Part shown: positions 9,646 through 19,087 of the stretch, in pieces
Layout of the letters: every line of letters begins with the position of its first letter
How positions within the stretch are numbered: position 1 is the stretch's first letter
Origin: Myxococcales bacterium 68-20
GTDB taxonomy: Bacteria; Myxococcota_A; Polyangia; Polyangiales; Polyangiaceae
DNA length: 64,000 bases
NCBI GenBank assembly: GCA_001899635.1
Contig: MKVQ01000042.1
Location: 62,001-126,000 of the forward strand
Reading direction: 5' to 3'
The notes under the pieces: generated by a model
Databases searched by the model: none
What the model saw: the letters and a program-made list of their open reading frames with translations, nothing else
What the model was told of the DNA's origin: nothing
Made by a program: the position numbers and the translations under genes

Positions 9646-10485
9646 TCAGAGCTCGAGAACGAGCCCCTCGCGCGCAGCTTCTGCGTTCGGGAAGAGGGCG
9701 CGCGCGCGCTGCTCTTTCTCGGCGACGGCCGCGTCGCTCTGCATCGGATCGTGATGGTAGAGGACGAGCTTCTTCGCGTTCGCCGCCTTCGCGAGCTTCA
9801 CGGCTTCCTCGAAGGTGCTGTGCCCCCAGCCAAGCTTGGGACCGCCGCCGGCCATCCCCGCATATTCTTCCGGCGTGTACTGCGAGTCGTAGATGAGGAT
9901 GTCGGCGTCCTTCGCCAGCTTGGTGAGCTTGGGATCGACGACGGCGTAGTGCTCGGTGTCCGTCGCGTAGACGACGCTGCGCCCCGCATGGTCGACGCGG
10001 TAGGCCCACACGCCGTTGGGATGGTTGCCTGGAGCAGCGGTGATGACGGCCTTCGTGCCGTCACCGGCGTCGACCTCGACGGGTGAGCGATCGCTGACGC
10101 CGTGGAAGACCATCTTCGCGCCCATCTCACTGAGATGGACCGGGAAGCTCGGGTGGTCCATCTGCCCCGCGAGCGTCTCCTCGAGGGTGCGCGAGACGTT
10201 GTTCCCGCCGTAAAGGTGGATGACGTTGCCCGGCACGAACGCAGGGTCGAAGAACGGAAACCCCTGGATGTGATCCCAGTGGACGTGGCTGAAGAAGAGA
10301 TGCGCCGTGAAAGGCATCTCCTTCAACATGCGCTTGCCGAGCAAACGGAGCCCCGTACCGCCGTCGAAGACGAGGAAGGCCTTGCCTGCTCGCACCTCGA
10401 CGCAGCTCGTGTTGCCGCCGACGCCCACGGTGTCCGGCCCCGGGCACGGGATGCTCCCGCGGACACCCCAAAACGTGATGCGCAT
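9646..10485 (-). CDS. MBL-fold metallo-hydrolase (PhnP/RNase Z-like)
   Basis: 279 residues starting MRITFWGVRGSIPCPGP, the usual opening of this subfamily. GGNTSCVEV and DGGTGLRLLG precede the metal-binding HxHxDH signature, SHVHWDHIQG at 66-75 (His67, His69, Asp71, His72). Further ligands are likely in GNHPNG, ATDTEH and the late GHSTFEEA and LYHHDP motifs. Such proteins are two-zinc phosphodiesterases or related hydrolases; in some bacteria they sit beside PAS or cyclic-nucleotide domains, but this one is a single domain. A GGAGG ribosome site precedes the start at 10485. Substrate unknown. Confidence 0.88.
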   Translation of the reverse strand: MRITFWGVRGSIPCPGPDTVGVGGNTSCVEVRAGKAFLVFDGGTGLRLLGKRMLKEMPFTAHLFFSHVHWDHIQGFPFFDPAFVPGNVIHLYGGNNVSRTLEETLAGQMDHPSFPVHLSEMGAKMVFHGVSDRSPVEVDAGDGTKAVITAAPGNHPNGVWAYRVDHAGRSVVYATDTEHYAVVDPKLTKLAKDADILIYDSQYTPEEYAGMAGGGPKLGWGHSTFEEAVKLAKAANAKKLVLYHHDPMQSDAAVAEKEQRARALFPNAEAAREGLVLEL

Positions 10486-10668
10486 CTGCCTCCGTTTCGA
10501 ACTTCAAGGGATACGAGGAGCCGCTGGCATGGTCAAGGGCTCCGGTAGGGCTTGATCGCCTCGATCGAGGCAAGTCGCTTTGGCGCTTGCCCTCGGGTAT
10601 GAAGACGCGGTGTCTGTCGTCCGTCGAGCTGCATCCGTGACCTCGATGGGTCATCGTTTTCGTTGCCC

Positions 10669-11124
10669 ATGACCGGCGTCGTCTGCGTGCTCGGGTGCCG
10701 TCCAGGGAGCGCGGCGCTCGCTCGTCGTGTGCGAGCCGCGCGTGACGTTTTCGTCGCGCGCCAGGCCTCGCTCGTCGTCGCTTGCGGCGGGCGAGACTGG
10801 AATGGCCGGGTGGAGGCGGACGAGCTCGCGCGCATGCTCGAGGACGGCGGCGTTCCACCGGAGGCGATCCTCCGCGAGCGGGCTTCGCTCGATACGCATG
10901 GGAACGCGACCCACGCCGCCCGGCTCCTCTCGGCGCGTGGCATCGACGAGGTCGTGGTCGTGACGTGCTCGTGGCACCTTCCGCGAGCGACGAAGCTGTT
11001 CCAGCGCACTGGGCTCCGCGTCGTCGAAGGTGTCGGCGCGCCGCCGCCTGCGCCGACGTTGCTCTCGCGCGCGTGGTGGACGGCTCGCGAGCGCGTGTCG
11101 TTGTGGAAGGACTCGTCCCGGTGA
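10669..11124 (+). CDS. YdcF/ElyC-family (DUF218) protein
   Basis: About 151 residues with the DUF218 layout: an opening GVVCVLGCRP strand, LVVACGGRDWNGRVEADELARMLEDGGVP, then LRERASLDTHGNATHAARLL and VVVTCSWHLPRATKLFQR. The family includes ElyC and SanA of E. coli, linked to envelope carrier-lipid and barrier functions; biochemical activity is unclear. This member lacks the usual N-terminal membrane segments, so it may be cytosolic. An in-frame TTG at 10663 is an alternative start to the ATG at 10669. The stop overlaps the GTG start of the next gene, suggesting translational coupling. Confidence 0.8.
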   Translation: MTGVVCVLGCRPGSAALARRVRAARDVFVARQASLVVACGGRDWNGRVEADELARMLEDGGVPPEAILRERASLDTHGNATHAARLLSARGIDEVVVVTCSWHLPRATKLFQRTGLRVVEGVGAPPPAPTLLSRAWWTARERVSLWKDSSR

Positions 11125-13391
11125 AGCGCCCCTCGATGCCCGGTTCGTTCGCGTGCGTGCTCGTGTCCGCGCTCGCGGTGACGAGCGCCTGCTCGCGGCC
11201 CCGCGGCGCTCCGGTCGACGCAGCAGCCGACAACGTCGCCACCGCCAGCTTCGACGAGGCCGCGATCGCGCGCGCCGAGGATGCGCGACGCGCGAAGGAC
11301 ATCCCGCCCGAGGTCGCGACGAGCCACGACGTCGCCGCGCGCCGGCGAAGCGCACGCGCGCTCGCTCGCATCGCCGATGCAGCGAGCATCGACGGGCTCT
11401 CGAACCACCTGTCCGACGAGGATCCCGAGACCGTCGCGTGGGCCGCCTACGGGCTCGGCTACACGTGCAAGGGGCGCGAAGACGTGCACGTCCGTGCGCT
11501 CTCCGCGCGTGCGGCCAGCCTTCCGGCGACGAGCTCGCCTCGCCCGGCCGAAGCACGCGGAGCCCTCGAGCTCGATCCGCGCGTCGCCATTGCACGGGCG
11601 ATCGGTCGCTGCGCCGGTCCGCTCTCGGAGCCGGTGCTCGTCGCGCTGGCCCGCACCGCCACCAAGGCCGCGCCCGGCTCCGACGCGCCGGCGAACGGCG
11701 CGTGGACCGAGCCGGCGCTGCTCGGACTCGGTGATCTCGCGACGCGCAGGAAGCAGCTCGGCGCCGACGCGATGACGGTGCTCCTCGACGCGGCCGGCGA
11801 CAAGTCGAGCCCGCAGGGCCTCGCGTTCTATGCGCTCGGAAGAGCGGAGCCAGGCGAGGCATTCGCACCGCGCGTGGCGGACGTGGCGAGGCTCGCGCTC
11901 GGGCGCCCGGGCGAAGCACGGATCCACGCGATCCGCGCGCTCGGGCGTGCCGGCAAGGAGAGCCCGAAGACGATCGCGCCCGAGCTCACGCGCGTCGTCG
12001 TCGACGCGAAGGGCTTCGGCGAAGGTGAGCGCGCCGAGGCCGCGAGGGCGCTCGGCACGCTCGGCGATGCCGGTCAGGCCGCGATCGCCGAGGCGATCAG
12101 TGACATCACCCCCGACGCCAAGGACTCGATCGCAATCGCAGGCCTCGCCGGACCGTCTTTTCATGTACTCTACACGTTGCTTGGACAGCTCGGCGCCGAG
12201 GCTCCGAAGAGAGCCGAGCCGGCGCTGTTGGTCCTCGCAGCCCTGAAAGCCCCGACCGAGCCGAAGCCCGGCTTCGCGCGCCGCCTCGCCGAGATCCGCT
12301 GCTCCGCCGCGCTCGCGCTCGCGCGAGGCGCGTACGACGCCGACATCCTGCGAAAGTGCGATGCCGAGTCGTCCGAGACGTCCCAGAGGACGCGCCTCAC
12401 CTCGCTCCTCCGGCGCCCGCTCGTCCGCGATCGGCTGGCGGCCTTCCGCGCATTCGCCAAGAGCGAGCACGTGCGTGTCCGCGAAGAGGCCGTGGAGGCG
12501 CTCGCTTCCCATCCCGAAGTTGGAGGAGCCGGCGCGCACGTCATCGCCGACGCGCTCGCGTCGAAGCACGCGGGGCTCGTCGCCACGGCCGCCGAGATGC
12601 TCCACACGCACCCCGAGCGCGCCATCGTGCTCGCCGAGAGCGAGAAGCGCGCGGCGCTCGACCCGAGGTCGCCTCCGCCCACGGCCAATCCGGCGCAGGA
12701 GCTCGCTCCCGCCGTGGCGAAGGCGCTGTCGGCGGCGATCGCCGAGAAGTGGCCGGAGGATCGGTTCGAGACGCGGATCGCGCTCGTCGAGGCAGCAGCG
12801 AGCGTGCGCCATCCGCAGGCGAAGGAGATCGCGACGCTCGCGTGCAGCGATCCGAACCAGGTCCTCCGCGAACGCGCCCTCAAGGCGCTCCGAACGCTCG
12901 GCGCGCCGGTGACGGCGTGCGACGCCCCCGAGCGCGACCCGACAGGCGCGGCTGAGCTCGGCGCCACGCTGGCGAAGCCCACGAGGGTCGTATTCACGAC
13001 CGACGCCGGCGAGCTCGCGATCGTGCTCGAGCCCGAGCTGTCGCCGATCACGGTGACGCGCATCGCGTCGCTGGTGAAGTCAGGCTTCTACAAGGGCGTC
13101 GTCGTCCACCGCGTGGTGCCGGGCTTCGTGGCCCAGCTCGGCGACCCGGACGGCGACGGCTACGGCGGCTCCGGCACGTCCCTCCGCTGCGAGACCTCGC
13201 CGGTCGCGTTCAACCGGCTCGAGGTCGGGATGGCCCTTGCCGGACGCGACACCGGCTCGAGCCAGTTCTTCGTCACCCTCTCGCGCACGCCGCATCTCGA
13301 CGGCGAATACACTCGCGTCGGCCGCGCCGAGGGTGACTGGGCAAGCGTGGCGCAGGGAGACGTCATCCTCGATGCGCGCATCGTCGAGTGA
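11121..13391 (+). CDS. Lipoprotein with HEAT repeats fused to a cyclophilin-type peptidyl-prolyl isomerase
   Basis: About 756 residues. The likely GTG start overlaps the previous stop; an ATG at 11136 is also possible. A lipobox (LAVTSAC) predicts a lipid-anchored protein. Residues 40-600 are helical HEAT-like repeats (GLSNHLSDEDPETVAWAAYGLG, ALRTLGAP). The C-terminal 140 residues form a cyclophilin domain beginning FTTDAGELAIVLEP. It carries FYKGVVVHRVVPGFVAQLGD, where the Arg aligns with catalytic Arg55 of human CypA, and SSQFFVTLSRTPHLDGEYTRVGR. The Trp of the CypA drug pocket is His here, and the CypA His126 position is Tyr. The likely role is prolyl isomerisation or folding in the periplasm, with HEAT repeats as the scaffold. 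Confidence 0.85.
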   Translation: MKRPSMPGSFACVLVSALAVTSACSRPRGAPVDAAADNVATASFDEAAIARAEDARRAKDIPPEVATSHDVAARRRSARALARIADAASIDGLSNHLSDEDPETVAWAAYGLGYTCKGREDVHVRALSARAASLPATSSPRPAEARGALELDPRVAIARAIGRCAGPLSEPVLVALARTATKAAPGSDAPANGAWTEPALLGLGDLATRRKQLGADAMTVLLDAAGDKSSPQGLAFYALGRAEPGEAFAPRVADVARLALGRPGEARIHAIRALGRAGKESPKTIAPELTRVVVDAKGFGEGERAEAARALGTLGDAGQAAIAEAISDITPDAKDSIAIAGLAGPSFHVLYTLLGQLGAEAPKRAEPALLVLAALKAPTEPKPGFARRLAEIRCSAALALARGAYDADILRKCDAESSETSQRTRLTSLLRRPLVRDRLAAFRAFAKSEHVRVREEAVEALASHPEVGGAGAHVIADALASKHAGLVATAAEMLHTHPERAIVLAESEKRAALDPRSPPPTANPAQELAPAVAKALSAAIAEKWPEDRFETRIALVEAAASVRHPQAKEIATLACSDPNQVLRERALKALRTLGAPVTACDAPERDPTGAAELGATLAKPTRVVFTTDAGELAIVLEPELSPITVTRIASLVKSGFYKGVVVHRVVPGFVAQLGDPDGDGYGGSGTSLRCETSPVAFNRLEVGMALAGRDTGSSQFFVTLSRTPHLDGEYTRVGRAEGDWASVAQGDVILDARIVE

Positions 13392-13401
13392 AGAGCCGTC
13401 T

Positions 13402-13460
13402 GGGGCTCGCGCCCCAACCACCCGCGAAGGATTCGGCGAGCTCGAGGGTAAAACCCCTCG
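13402..13460. repeat. Intergenic hairpin element (reverse-oriented repeat family member) and adjacent stem-loop
   Basis: Starting 11 bases after the stop at 13391 is a GGGGC/GCCCC stem with a 4-base loop (13402-13415), then AACCACCCGC. This is the reverse complement of the GCGGG..GGTTGGGGCGCGAGCCCC module seen twice near 41.2 kb. A second stem, CGAGGG/CCCTCG with a TAAAAC loop, spans 13443-13460. Together they may end transcription of the HEAT-cyclophilin gene, but there is no T-tract. Confidence 0.6.
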
Positions 13461-13575
13461 AAGGAAGGACGATGCGAGCGGGCGTCGAGCTCGGTCCAAG
13501 GCAACCGATCTGAGCACTCGCGCTCTACTTTTCTTCAATCAGCACAACGGGGTTGCGCTGTAAGCTCCCGCCGCC

Positions 13576-14343
<768 letters not shown>

Positions 14344-14350
14344 CGCGTCG

Positions 14351-15346
14351 ATGACGCGGCCGTCCGGCGTCATCGCCCTCTCGCTTCTCGCGCTCACCGC
14401 CGCGATCGCCCTCGGCGTCTCGTTCGGCACCGAGCCGGTGTCGCTCGTGCGCGCGCTGTCGGACGTGGAATCGCTCGATCGCGCGATCGCGCTCGACGTC
14501 CGCTTGCCGCGCGTGCTCCTCGGCGCGGTCGCAGGCGCCGGGCTGTCGATCGTCGGTGTCGCGCTCCAGGCGCTCTTGCGCAATCCGCTCGCGGAGCCCT
14601 ACGTCCTCGGCGTCTCGGGCGGCTCGGCGGTCGGCGCGACGGTGGCGATCCTCGTAGGCGTCTCGACGGCGACGTCGATGGGCGCCTCCGTCGTGCCTCT
14701 CTTCGCGCTCGCAGGAGGCCTCGGTGCGACCGCCCTCGTGCACACCCTGGCGTCCGCCGCGCCCGACTCCCGGGGCGCGAGCGTCCTGCTCGCAGGCATC
14801 GTCGTCAACGCCATCGCATCCGCGGCGATCACGTTCGTGAAGACCCTCGTCACGCAGTCGAAGGCGCAGGAGCTCTTGTTCTGGCTCACGGGCTTCCTCG
14901 ACGTGCCCTCGCGCGCATCGCTCGTCGCGATGACGCTCTACGTCGCCGTCGGCGCTGCGGTCCTCCTCCGGGACGCGGCGCGGCTCAACGTGCTCTCGCT
15001 AGGCGATGCCGCCGCCGAGCACCTCGGCATCCCCGTGCGCGGCCTCGAGCGGCGCACCTACCTCGCGAGCTCGCTCGTGGTCGGCGCCATCGTCAGCGTG
15101 ACCGGGCTCATCGGCTTCGTCGGCCTGCTCGTCCCGCACGCGCTCCGCCGGATCGTCGGCCCCGACGCGCGCCTCCTCATGCCCGCATCACTCGGCTTCG
15201 GCGGCGCCGCGCTCGTGCTCTGCGACCTCGTGAGCCGCGCGGCCTTCCGCTTCCTCCACACCGAGCCGCCCGTCGGTGCCGTGACGGCGCTCATCGGCGG
15301 CACGCTGTTCCTCTTGCTCCTCCGGCGACGCGCAGCCCACCCGTAA
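14351..15346 (+). CDS. FecCD/BtuC-family ABC transporter permease
   Basis: 331 residues, all of it membrane helices (about 9-10). Family signatures include LDVRLPRVLLGAVAGAGLSIVGVALQALLRNPLAEPYVLGVSGG (first third) and GFVGLLVPHALRRIVGPDARLLMPAS near the C-terminus. Such proteins are the inner-membrane channel of importers for iron-siderophore, haem or cobalamin. No ATPase or binding-protein gene lies beside it: upstream is coaX, downstream a convergent lipoprotein gene only two bases away. Its partners must be encoded elsewhere, or it is a remnant of a split operon. The substrate cannot be read from the sequence. Confidence 0.9.
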   Translation: MTRPSGVIALSLLALTAAIALGVSFGTEPVSLVRALSDVESLDRAIALDVRLPRVLLGAVAGAGLSIVGVALQALLRNPLAEPYVLGVSGGSAVGATVAILVGVSTATSMGASVVPLFALAGGLGATALVHTLASAAPDSRGASVLLAGIVVNAIASAAITFVKTLVTQSKAQELLFWLTGFLDVPSRASLVAMTLYVAVGAAVLLRDAARLNVLSLGDAAAEHLGIPVRGLERRTYLASSLVVGAIVSVTGLIGFVGLLVPHALRRIVGPDARLLMPASLGFGGAALVLCDLVSRAAFRFLHTEPPVGAVTALIGGTLFLLLLRRRAAHP

Positions 15347-15348
15347 CG

Positions 15349-16410
15349 TCAGGGGCAGAGCTGGTTGTAGTTGCACTCGCAGATCCCGTTGGGCCGACAG
15401 GTGCCGGTGTGGCAACCGCAGGGACCGTCGCTGCAGAGCTGATTGCAGGTGACGGTCCGACCGCAGTTGTCGACGACTGTACCGCTACAGCGGCTGCCGC
15501 ACGGGTTCAGGCTCGGCGAGCAGCAGGCGTTGGGACCAACGGCACCGGCACCGCACATCTTCCCCGGCCCGCAGGTGTCCGGGCAAATCACCGTCTGCCC
15601 GCAGTTGTTCACCTTCGGCCCGCACGCCACGCCAGCGCACGTCGTCGTGATCGGCTCGGGCGTGCAGCAGCTCGTGCCGGCGCAGACCTGCGAGGCCGGG
15701 CACTGCGCAGGGCACCCGATCTCCTGCCCGCAGTTGTTCGTGACCCTGACGCCGCCGCAGCGGCCATTGCACGCCGCGCCGTTGTCGGAACAGCAGGAGC
15801 CATCCGACTTGCAGATCGCGCCGGCGGCCGCGCACGCGCCGTTGTTCCCGCACGCCACGGTCTGCCCGCAGTTGTTGACCGCCGTCCCGCAGCTCTTCCC
15901 GGCACACGTGGTGGCGACGGGCTCGGGAGTGCACCCGCACGCGTTGGCGGTGCACTCGACGCCGACCCCGCTGCAGCCGCCGCAATCGACGGGGCGCCCG
16001 CAGTTGTCCTGCGTCTGACCGCAACGGTTGTTGCACCACGTCCCGTCGGAGACGCACTCGCACTTTCCCCCGGCGCAGGCCTTGCCCGTGCCGCAGTCCG
16101 TGGAGCATTCGCGCGAGCTCTTGCAGTTGTCCTCGGTCGGACCGCATCGATCCGCACAGGTCACCGCGTTCGGGTCGGGCGTGCAGGTGCTCGCGTGGAC
16201 ACCACCGTCTGCGTCACCGCGCGGGGTTCCTCCACCCGGTCCCTCGAACGACGGCGCCGAGCCGTCGAGGCCGTCGTTCGAGTCGGCGAGGCGCGCCTTG
16301 TCGAAATCCACGCCCGCGATCGTCCCGCACCCGACGCTCACGAGCACAAACGCGAGCACGAGCCCGAGCCCGAGCCGCACGGTCGTCCGAGAGGTGCCGA
16401 TCCGCTCCAC
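15349..16410 (-). CDS. Cysteine-rich repeat lipoprotein
   Basis: 353 residues. A lipobox (LVSVGC, Cys28) predicts a lipid anchor, followed by an Asp/Gly-rich linker (about 40-75). Residues 80-353 hold six imperfect Cys-rich repeats built on C-x(2-4)-CG-x(4-6)-NCGxxxxC, for example CGQTQDNCGRPVDC, CGTAVNNCGQTVAC, CGPKVNNCGQTVIC and CSGTVVDNCGRTVTC. The repeats are linked by shorter Cys pairs such as CTPEP. The many Cys suggest a disulfide-stapled surface stalk. This style of protein is common in large myxobacterial genomes but has no assigned function that I know of. It converges on the permease gene with a two-base gap. Confidence 0.82.
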   Translation of the reverse strand: MERIGTSRTTVRLGLGLVLAFVLVSVGCGTIAGVDFDKARLADSNDGLDGSAPSFEGPGGGTPRGDADGGVHASTCTPDPNAVTCADRCGPTEDNCKSSRECSTDCGTGKACAGGKCECVSDGTWCNNRCGQTQDNCGRPVDCGGCSGVGVECTANACGCTPEPVATTCAGKSCGTAVNNCGQTVACGNNGACAAAGAICKSDGSCCSDNGAACNGRCGGVRVTNNCGQEIGCPAQCPASQVCAGTSCCTPEPITTTCAGVACGPKVNNCGQTVICPDTCGPGKMCGAGAVGPNACCSPSLNPCGSRCSGTVVDNCGRTVTCNQLCSDGPCGCHTGTCRPNGICECNYNQLCP

Positions 16411-16565
16411 GCCCGAAGAGCATAGCGCGGGAGCGGCGCAAATCGCCGTCTCAACCGCGAACCAGACCGGACTGCCGCAACGACCGTCCGCCGGCCCCTC
16501 GCCCGCGCGAGGCTCATTTCACGTGCGCGGCTCGGCCCGACCGCCGCGTCCCGCGCTTCACCGCC

Positions 16566-18110
16566 ATGCAGGATTCCGATGCTAAGCTGAGGGAGTTGGG
16601 TACGGAGACCCGCCACCTCGCCCAGAGCCGCGTCGCGTCGCGGCTCGACGGCAAATGGCTCCTCGACGCGCTCCTCGGGTACGGAGGCAGCGCCGCGGTC
16701 TATGCGGCGACCCATCGGAACGGCAAGCGGGCGGCGATCAAGGTCCTGCACCCACACTGCGTTGCCGACGAGAACCTCCGCAACCGGTTCGTCCGCGAGG
16801 GCTACGTCGCGAACAAGATCGATCATCCCGGCGCCGTGTCCGTCCTCGACGACGACATCGCGGAGGACGGGACCGTCTACCTCGTGATGGAGCTCCTCGA
16901 GGGAACGTCCCTCGAGAAGGCGGGGCGCGGTGAGGCCCCTCCTCCGACGATGGCCGACGTCGTACGGATCGCCGACGACCTCCTCGACGTGCTCGCGAAG
17001 GCTCACGCGCTCGGCATCGTTCATCGCGACATCAAGCCGGCGAACCTGTTCATCACCACCGCCGGGCAGCTCAAGGTGCTCGACTTCGGCATCGCGCGGC
17101 TAGCGGAGGCGACGCCCGACGGAGCGGGAGCGACCCAGACGGGCTTCATGATGGGCACGCCCGCGTTCATGCCGCCGGAGCAGGCGCGCGCGCGGTGGGC
17201 CGAGGTCGACGCCCGCTCCGATCTCTGGGCCGTCGGCGCGACGATGATCGCGCTGATGACCGGCCGGCGCCCGCGCTCGGCGGAGACGCCGAACGAGGAG
17301 CTCCTGCTCGCGATGACGGCGGCGCTGCCCGCGGTGTCGTCGATCGTGCCGAACCTCCCGTCACCCATCGCCGCCATCATCGACCGCGCGGTGGCGTTCA
17401 ATCGCGACGAGCGATGGCCCGATGCGAGAGCGATGCAGCAGGCGCTCCGCTCGGCGGCTCGTGAGAGCCAGCCGAACCTGAACGCTCCGGGGACGGCCGT
17501 CTACGGCGCCTCGGTACCGCCGCCCGTGATCAACGCGACCCTCGTGGCGCCGCACTCGGGACAGCGAACCGGACCTTCGGTTCAGCAACAACAGGTGTCG
17601 AGCCCGGTCTCGGCAGTGCCCGACGTCGAGCATGCGCACGGCCTGACGACGGGCCGCGCCGTTCTCCACTCGGCACCTCCGTACGGGGAGCCCAAGAAAT
17701 CCTCGGCGGGCGTGCTGGGCGCGATCGTCGGCGTCGTGATCGCGCTCGGGCTCCTGGGCGCGGGTGGCCTCTATGCACGATCGCGCGGCGTCTTCGCCGA
17801 TCGAGCGACGACGCAGGCGACGGACGCGCCGCCCGCGAACGTCGCGCCGGAGCCCGTGGTGAGCCCCTCACCGGTGAACGTTGCGCCCGAGCCCGCGGTG
17901 AGCGCGGAAGGTACTGCCACGGCGGCCCCGGCGCCGACGCCCGCCGCGGTCTCGGACGATCGGCTCGAGGCCGCCGGCTCCGGCACGCCCCCCGCCGCCA
18001 CGACGACGGCCGCCGCGGCGTCCGCGAGCGCGAAGGTCACGAAGCCCGCTCCCCGTCCGCAGGGCTCGGGCGCGGCCGATCCCTCGAAGTACTTCGACTC
18101 CCGGTTCTGA
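16566..18110 (+). CDS. Eukaryote-type Ser/Thr protein kinase, single-pass membrane
   Basis: 514 residues. Kinase domain at about 30-300: Gly-rich loop GYGGSAAVY (38-46), ATP-binding Lys59 in AIKV, catalytic HRDIKPAN (His153-Arg154-Asp155), DFG at 173-175, activation segment with MMGTPAFMPPEQA, then RSDLWAVGATM. All key residues are present, so it should be active. A Pro/Ala-rich linker follows, then a membrane span at about 380-402 (GVLGAIVGVVIALGLLGAGGLY) and a low-complexity Ala/Pro/Thr-rich extracytoplasmic tail without a sensor domain. The downstream TPR gene starts 3 bases after the stop, so the two probably form a kinase-partner unit. Substrate unknown. Confidence 0.93.
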   Translation: MQDSDAKLRELGTETRHLAQSRVASRLDGKWLLDALLGYGGSAAVYAATHRNGKRAAIKVLHPHCVADENLRNRFVREGYVANKIDHPGAVSVLDDDIAEDGTVYLVMELLEGTSLEKAGRGEAPPPTMADVVRIADDLLDVLAKAHALGIVHRDIKPANLFITTAGQLKVLDFGIARLAEATPDGAGATQTGFMMGTPAFMPPEQARARWAEVDARSDLWAVGATMIALMTGRRPRSAETPNEELLLAMTAALPAVSSIVPNLPSPIAAIIDRAVAFNRDERWPDARAMQQALRSAARESQPNLNAPGTAVYGASVPPPVINATLVAPHSGQRTGPSVQQQQVSSPVSAVPDVEHAHGLTTGRAVLHSAPPYGEPKKSSAGVLGAIVGVVIALGLLGAGGLYARSRGVFADRATTQATDAPPANVAPEPVVSPSPVNVAPEPAVSAEGTATAAPAPTPAAVSDDRLEAAGSGTPPAATTTAAAASASAKVTKPAPRPQGSGAADPSKYFDSRF

Positions 18111-18113
18111 TCG

Positions 18114-19058
18114 ATGAAAGCAACACTCGTCCTCACGGCGTCGGCCGCGGTCCTCTCGTTCACGCTCGTCGCTCGAGCAGCTCCGTCGGAGGGTGAGCTC
18201 CTGTTCCGCGAGGGGCGCGCAGCGATGCAGGAGAAGGACTACGAGCGCGCGTGCACGAAGTTCGCCGAGAGTCAGAAGAAGGAGCCCGCGCCCGGGACCG
18301 CGCTCAATCTCGGCGAATGCGAGGAGCAGCGCGGCCGTCTCGTGGCCGCGAATGAGGCCTTCACGATCGCGGCCTCGACGTTCACCACAGCCGACAAGCA
18401 GAAGTACGCGGCGGCACGCGCCGAGGCCGCCGATCGCCGGACACCCCGGCTCACGGTACGTACGAGCGTCGCGATCGAGGGCCTCGTCGTCCACGTCGGG
18501 GCGAACGTGATCCCGACCGAGACCGAGGTGAAGATGGATCCCGGCGAGGTCGTCATTCGCGCCGGTGCGCCGGGCCGGCGACCGAAGGAGCTGACCGCGA
18601 CTCTGCGCGAGGGAAAGAACCACGAGGTGGACATCGGAGCGCTCGAGCCCGACGAGACGGAGGCCCCCGTTGCCGTCTCCGTCGCTCCACCATCGTCGAA
18701 GGCCGAGCGCAGCAGCACGGACCTCCGGACCGTCGGCCTCATCGTCGGTGGCGTGGGCGCTGCGTCGCTCGTCGTCGGAGCCGTCACGGGGCTCCTCACG
18801 CTCGACCGAGCAAGCACCGTCGAGGAGCGATGCACCCCCGACCTCGTGTGCGATGCCGAAGGGCTCGACGCGGCGCGATCCGGCAGCACGCTCTCACTGG
18901 TGAGCACGATCACGGTCGCCGCAGGCTCCACCGCGCTCGCGGGCGGAGCGCTCCTCTACTTCCTCGCGCCCCGCACACAGACGTCCACCGCGGCCGTCCG
19001 CCTGACGCCGAGCGCGTCACCGAACAGCGCCGGCCTCTGGCTTCGCGGATCGTTCTGA
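18114..19058 (+). CDS. TPR-type envelope protein with two C-terminal membrane segments
   Basis: 314 residues with a cleavable signal peptide (cleavage near VARAAPS). Residues 25-95 resemble two TPR units: LFREGRAAMQEKDYERACTKFAESQKKEP and GTALNLGECEEQRGRLVAANEAF. A PEGA-like beta region follows (about 110-180; LTVRTSVAIEGLVVHVG). Two hydrophobic segments (about 203-228 and 256-285) flank a loop with Cys in CTPDLVCDAEGL. Such proteins often sit beside kinase genes in Polyangia, and this one is 3 bases after the kinase at 16566. It is probably a periplasm-facing partner of that kinase, inferred from position. Confidence 0.78.
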   Translation: MKATLVLTASAAVLSFTLVARAAPSEGELLFREGRAAMQEKDYERACTKFAESQKKEPAPGTALNLGECEEQRGRLVAANEAFTIAASTFTTADKQKYAAARAEAADRRTPRLTVRTSVAIEGLVVHVGANVIPTETEVKMDPGEVVIRAGAPGRRPKELTATLREGKNHEVDIGALEPDETEAPVAVSVAPPSSKAERSSTDLRTVGLIVGGVGAASLVVGAVTGLLTLDRASTVEERCTPDLVCDAEGLDAARSGSTLSLVSTITVAAGSTALAGGALLYFLAPRTQTSTAAVRLTPSASPNSAGLWLRGSF

Positions 19059-19087
19059 CGTTCGAGCTCTCGCGCGTGCTCGCTACT

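Noticed and set aside
14351-15346. Functional link between the FecCD permease and the TonB receptor at 25467
   Set aside because: They are 10 kb apart on opposite strands with no shared context; no evidence of a joint system.
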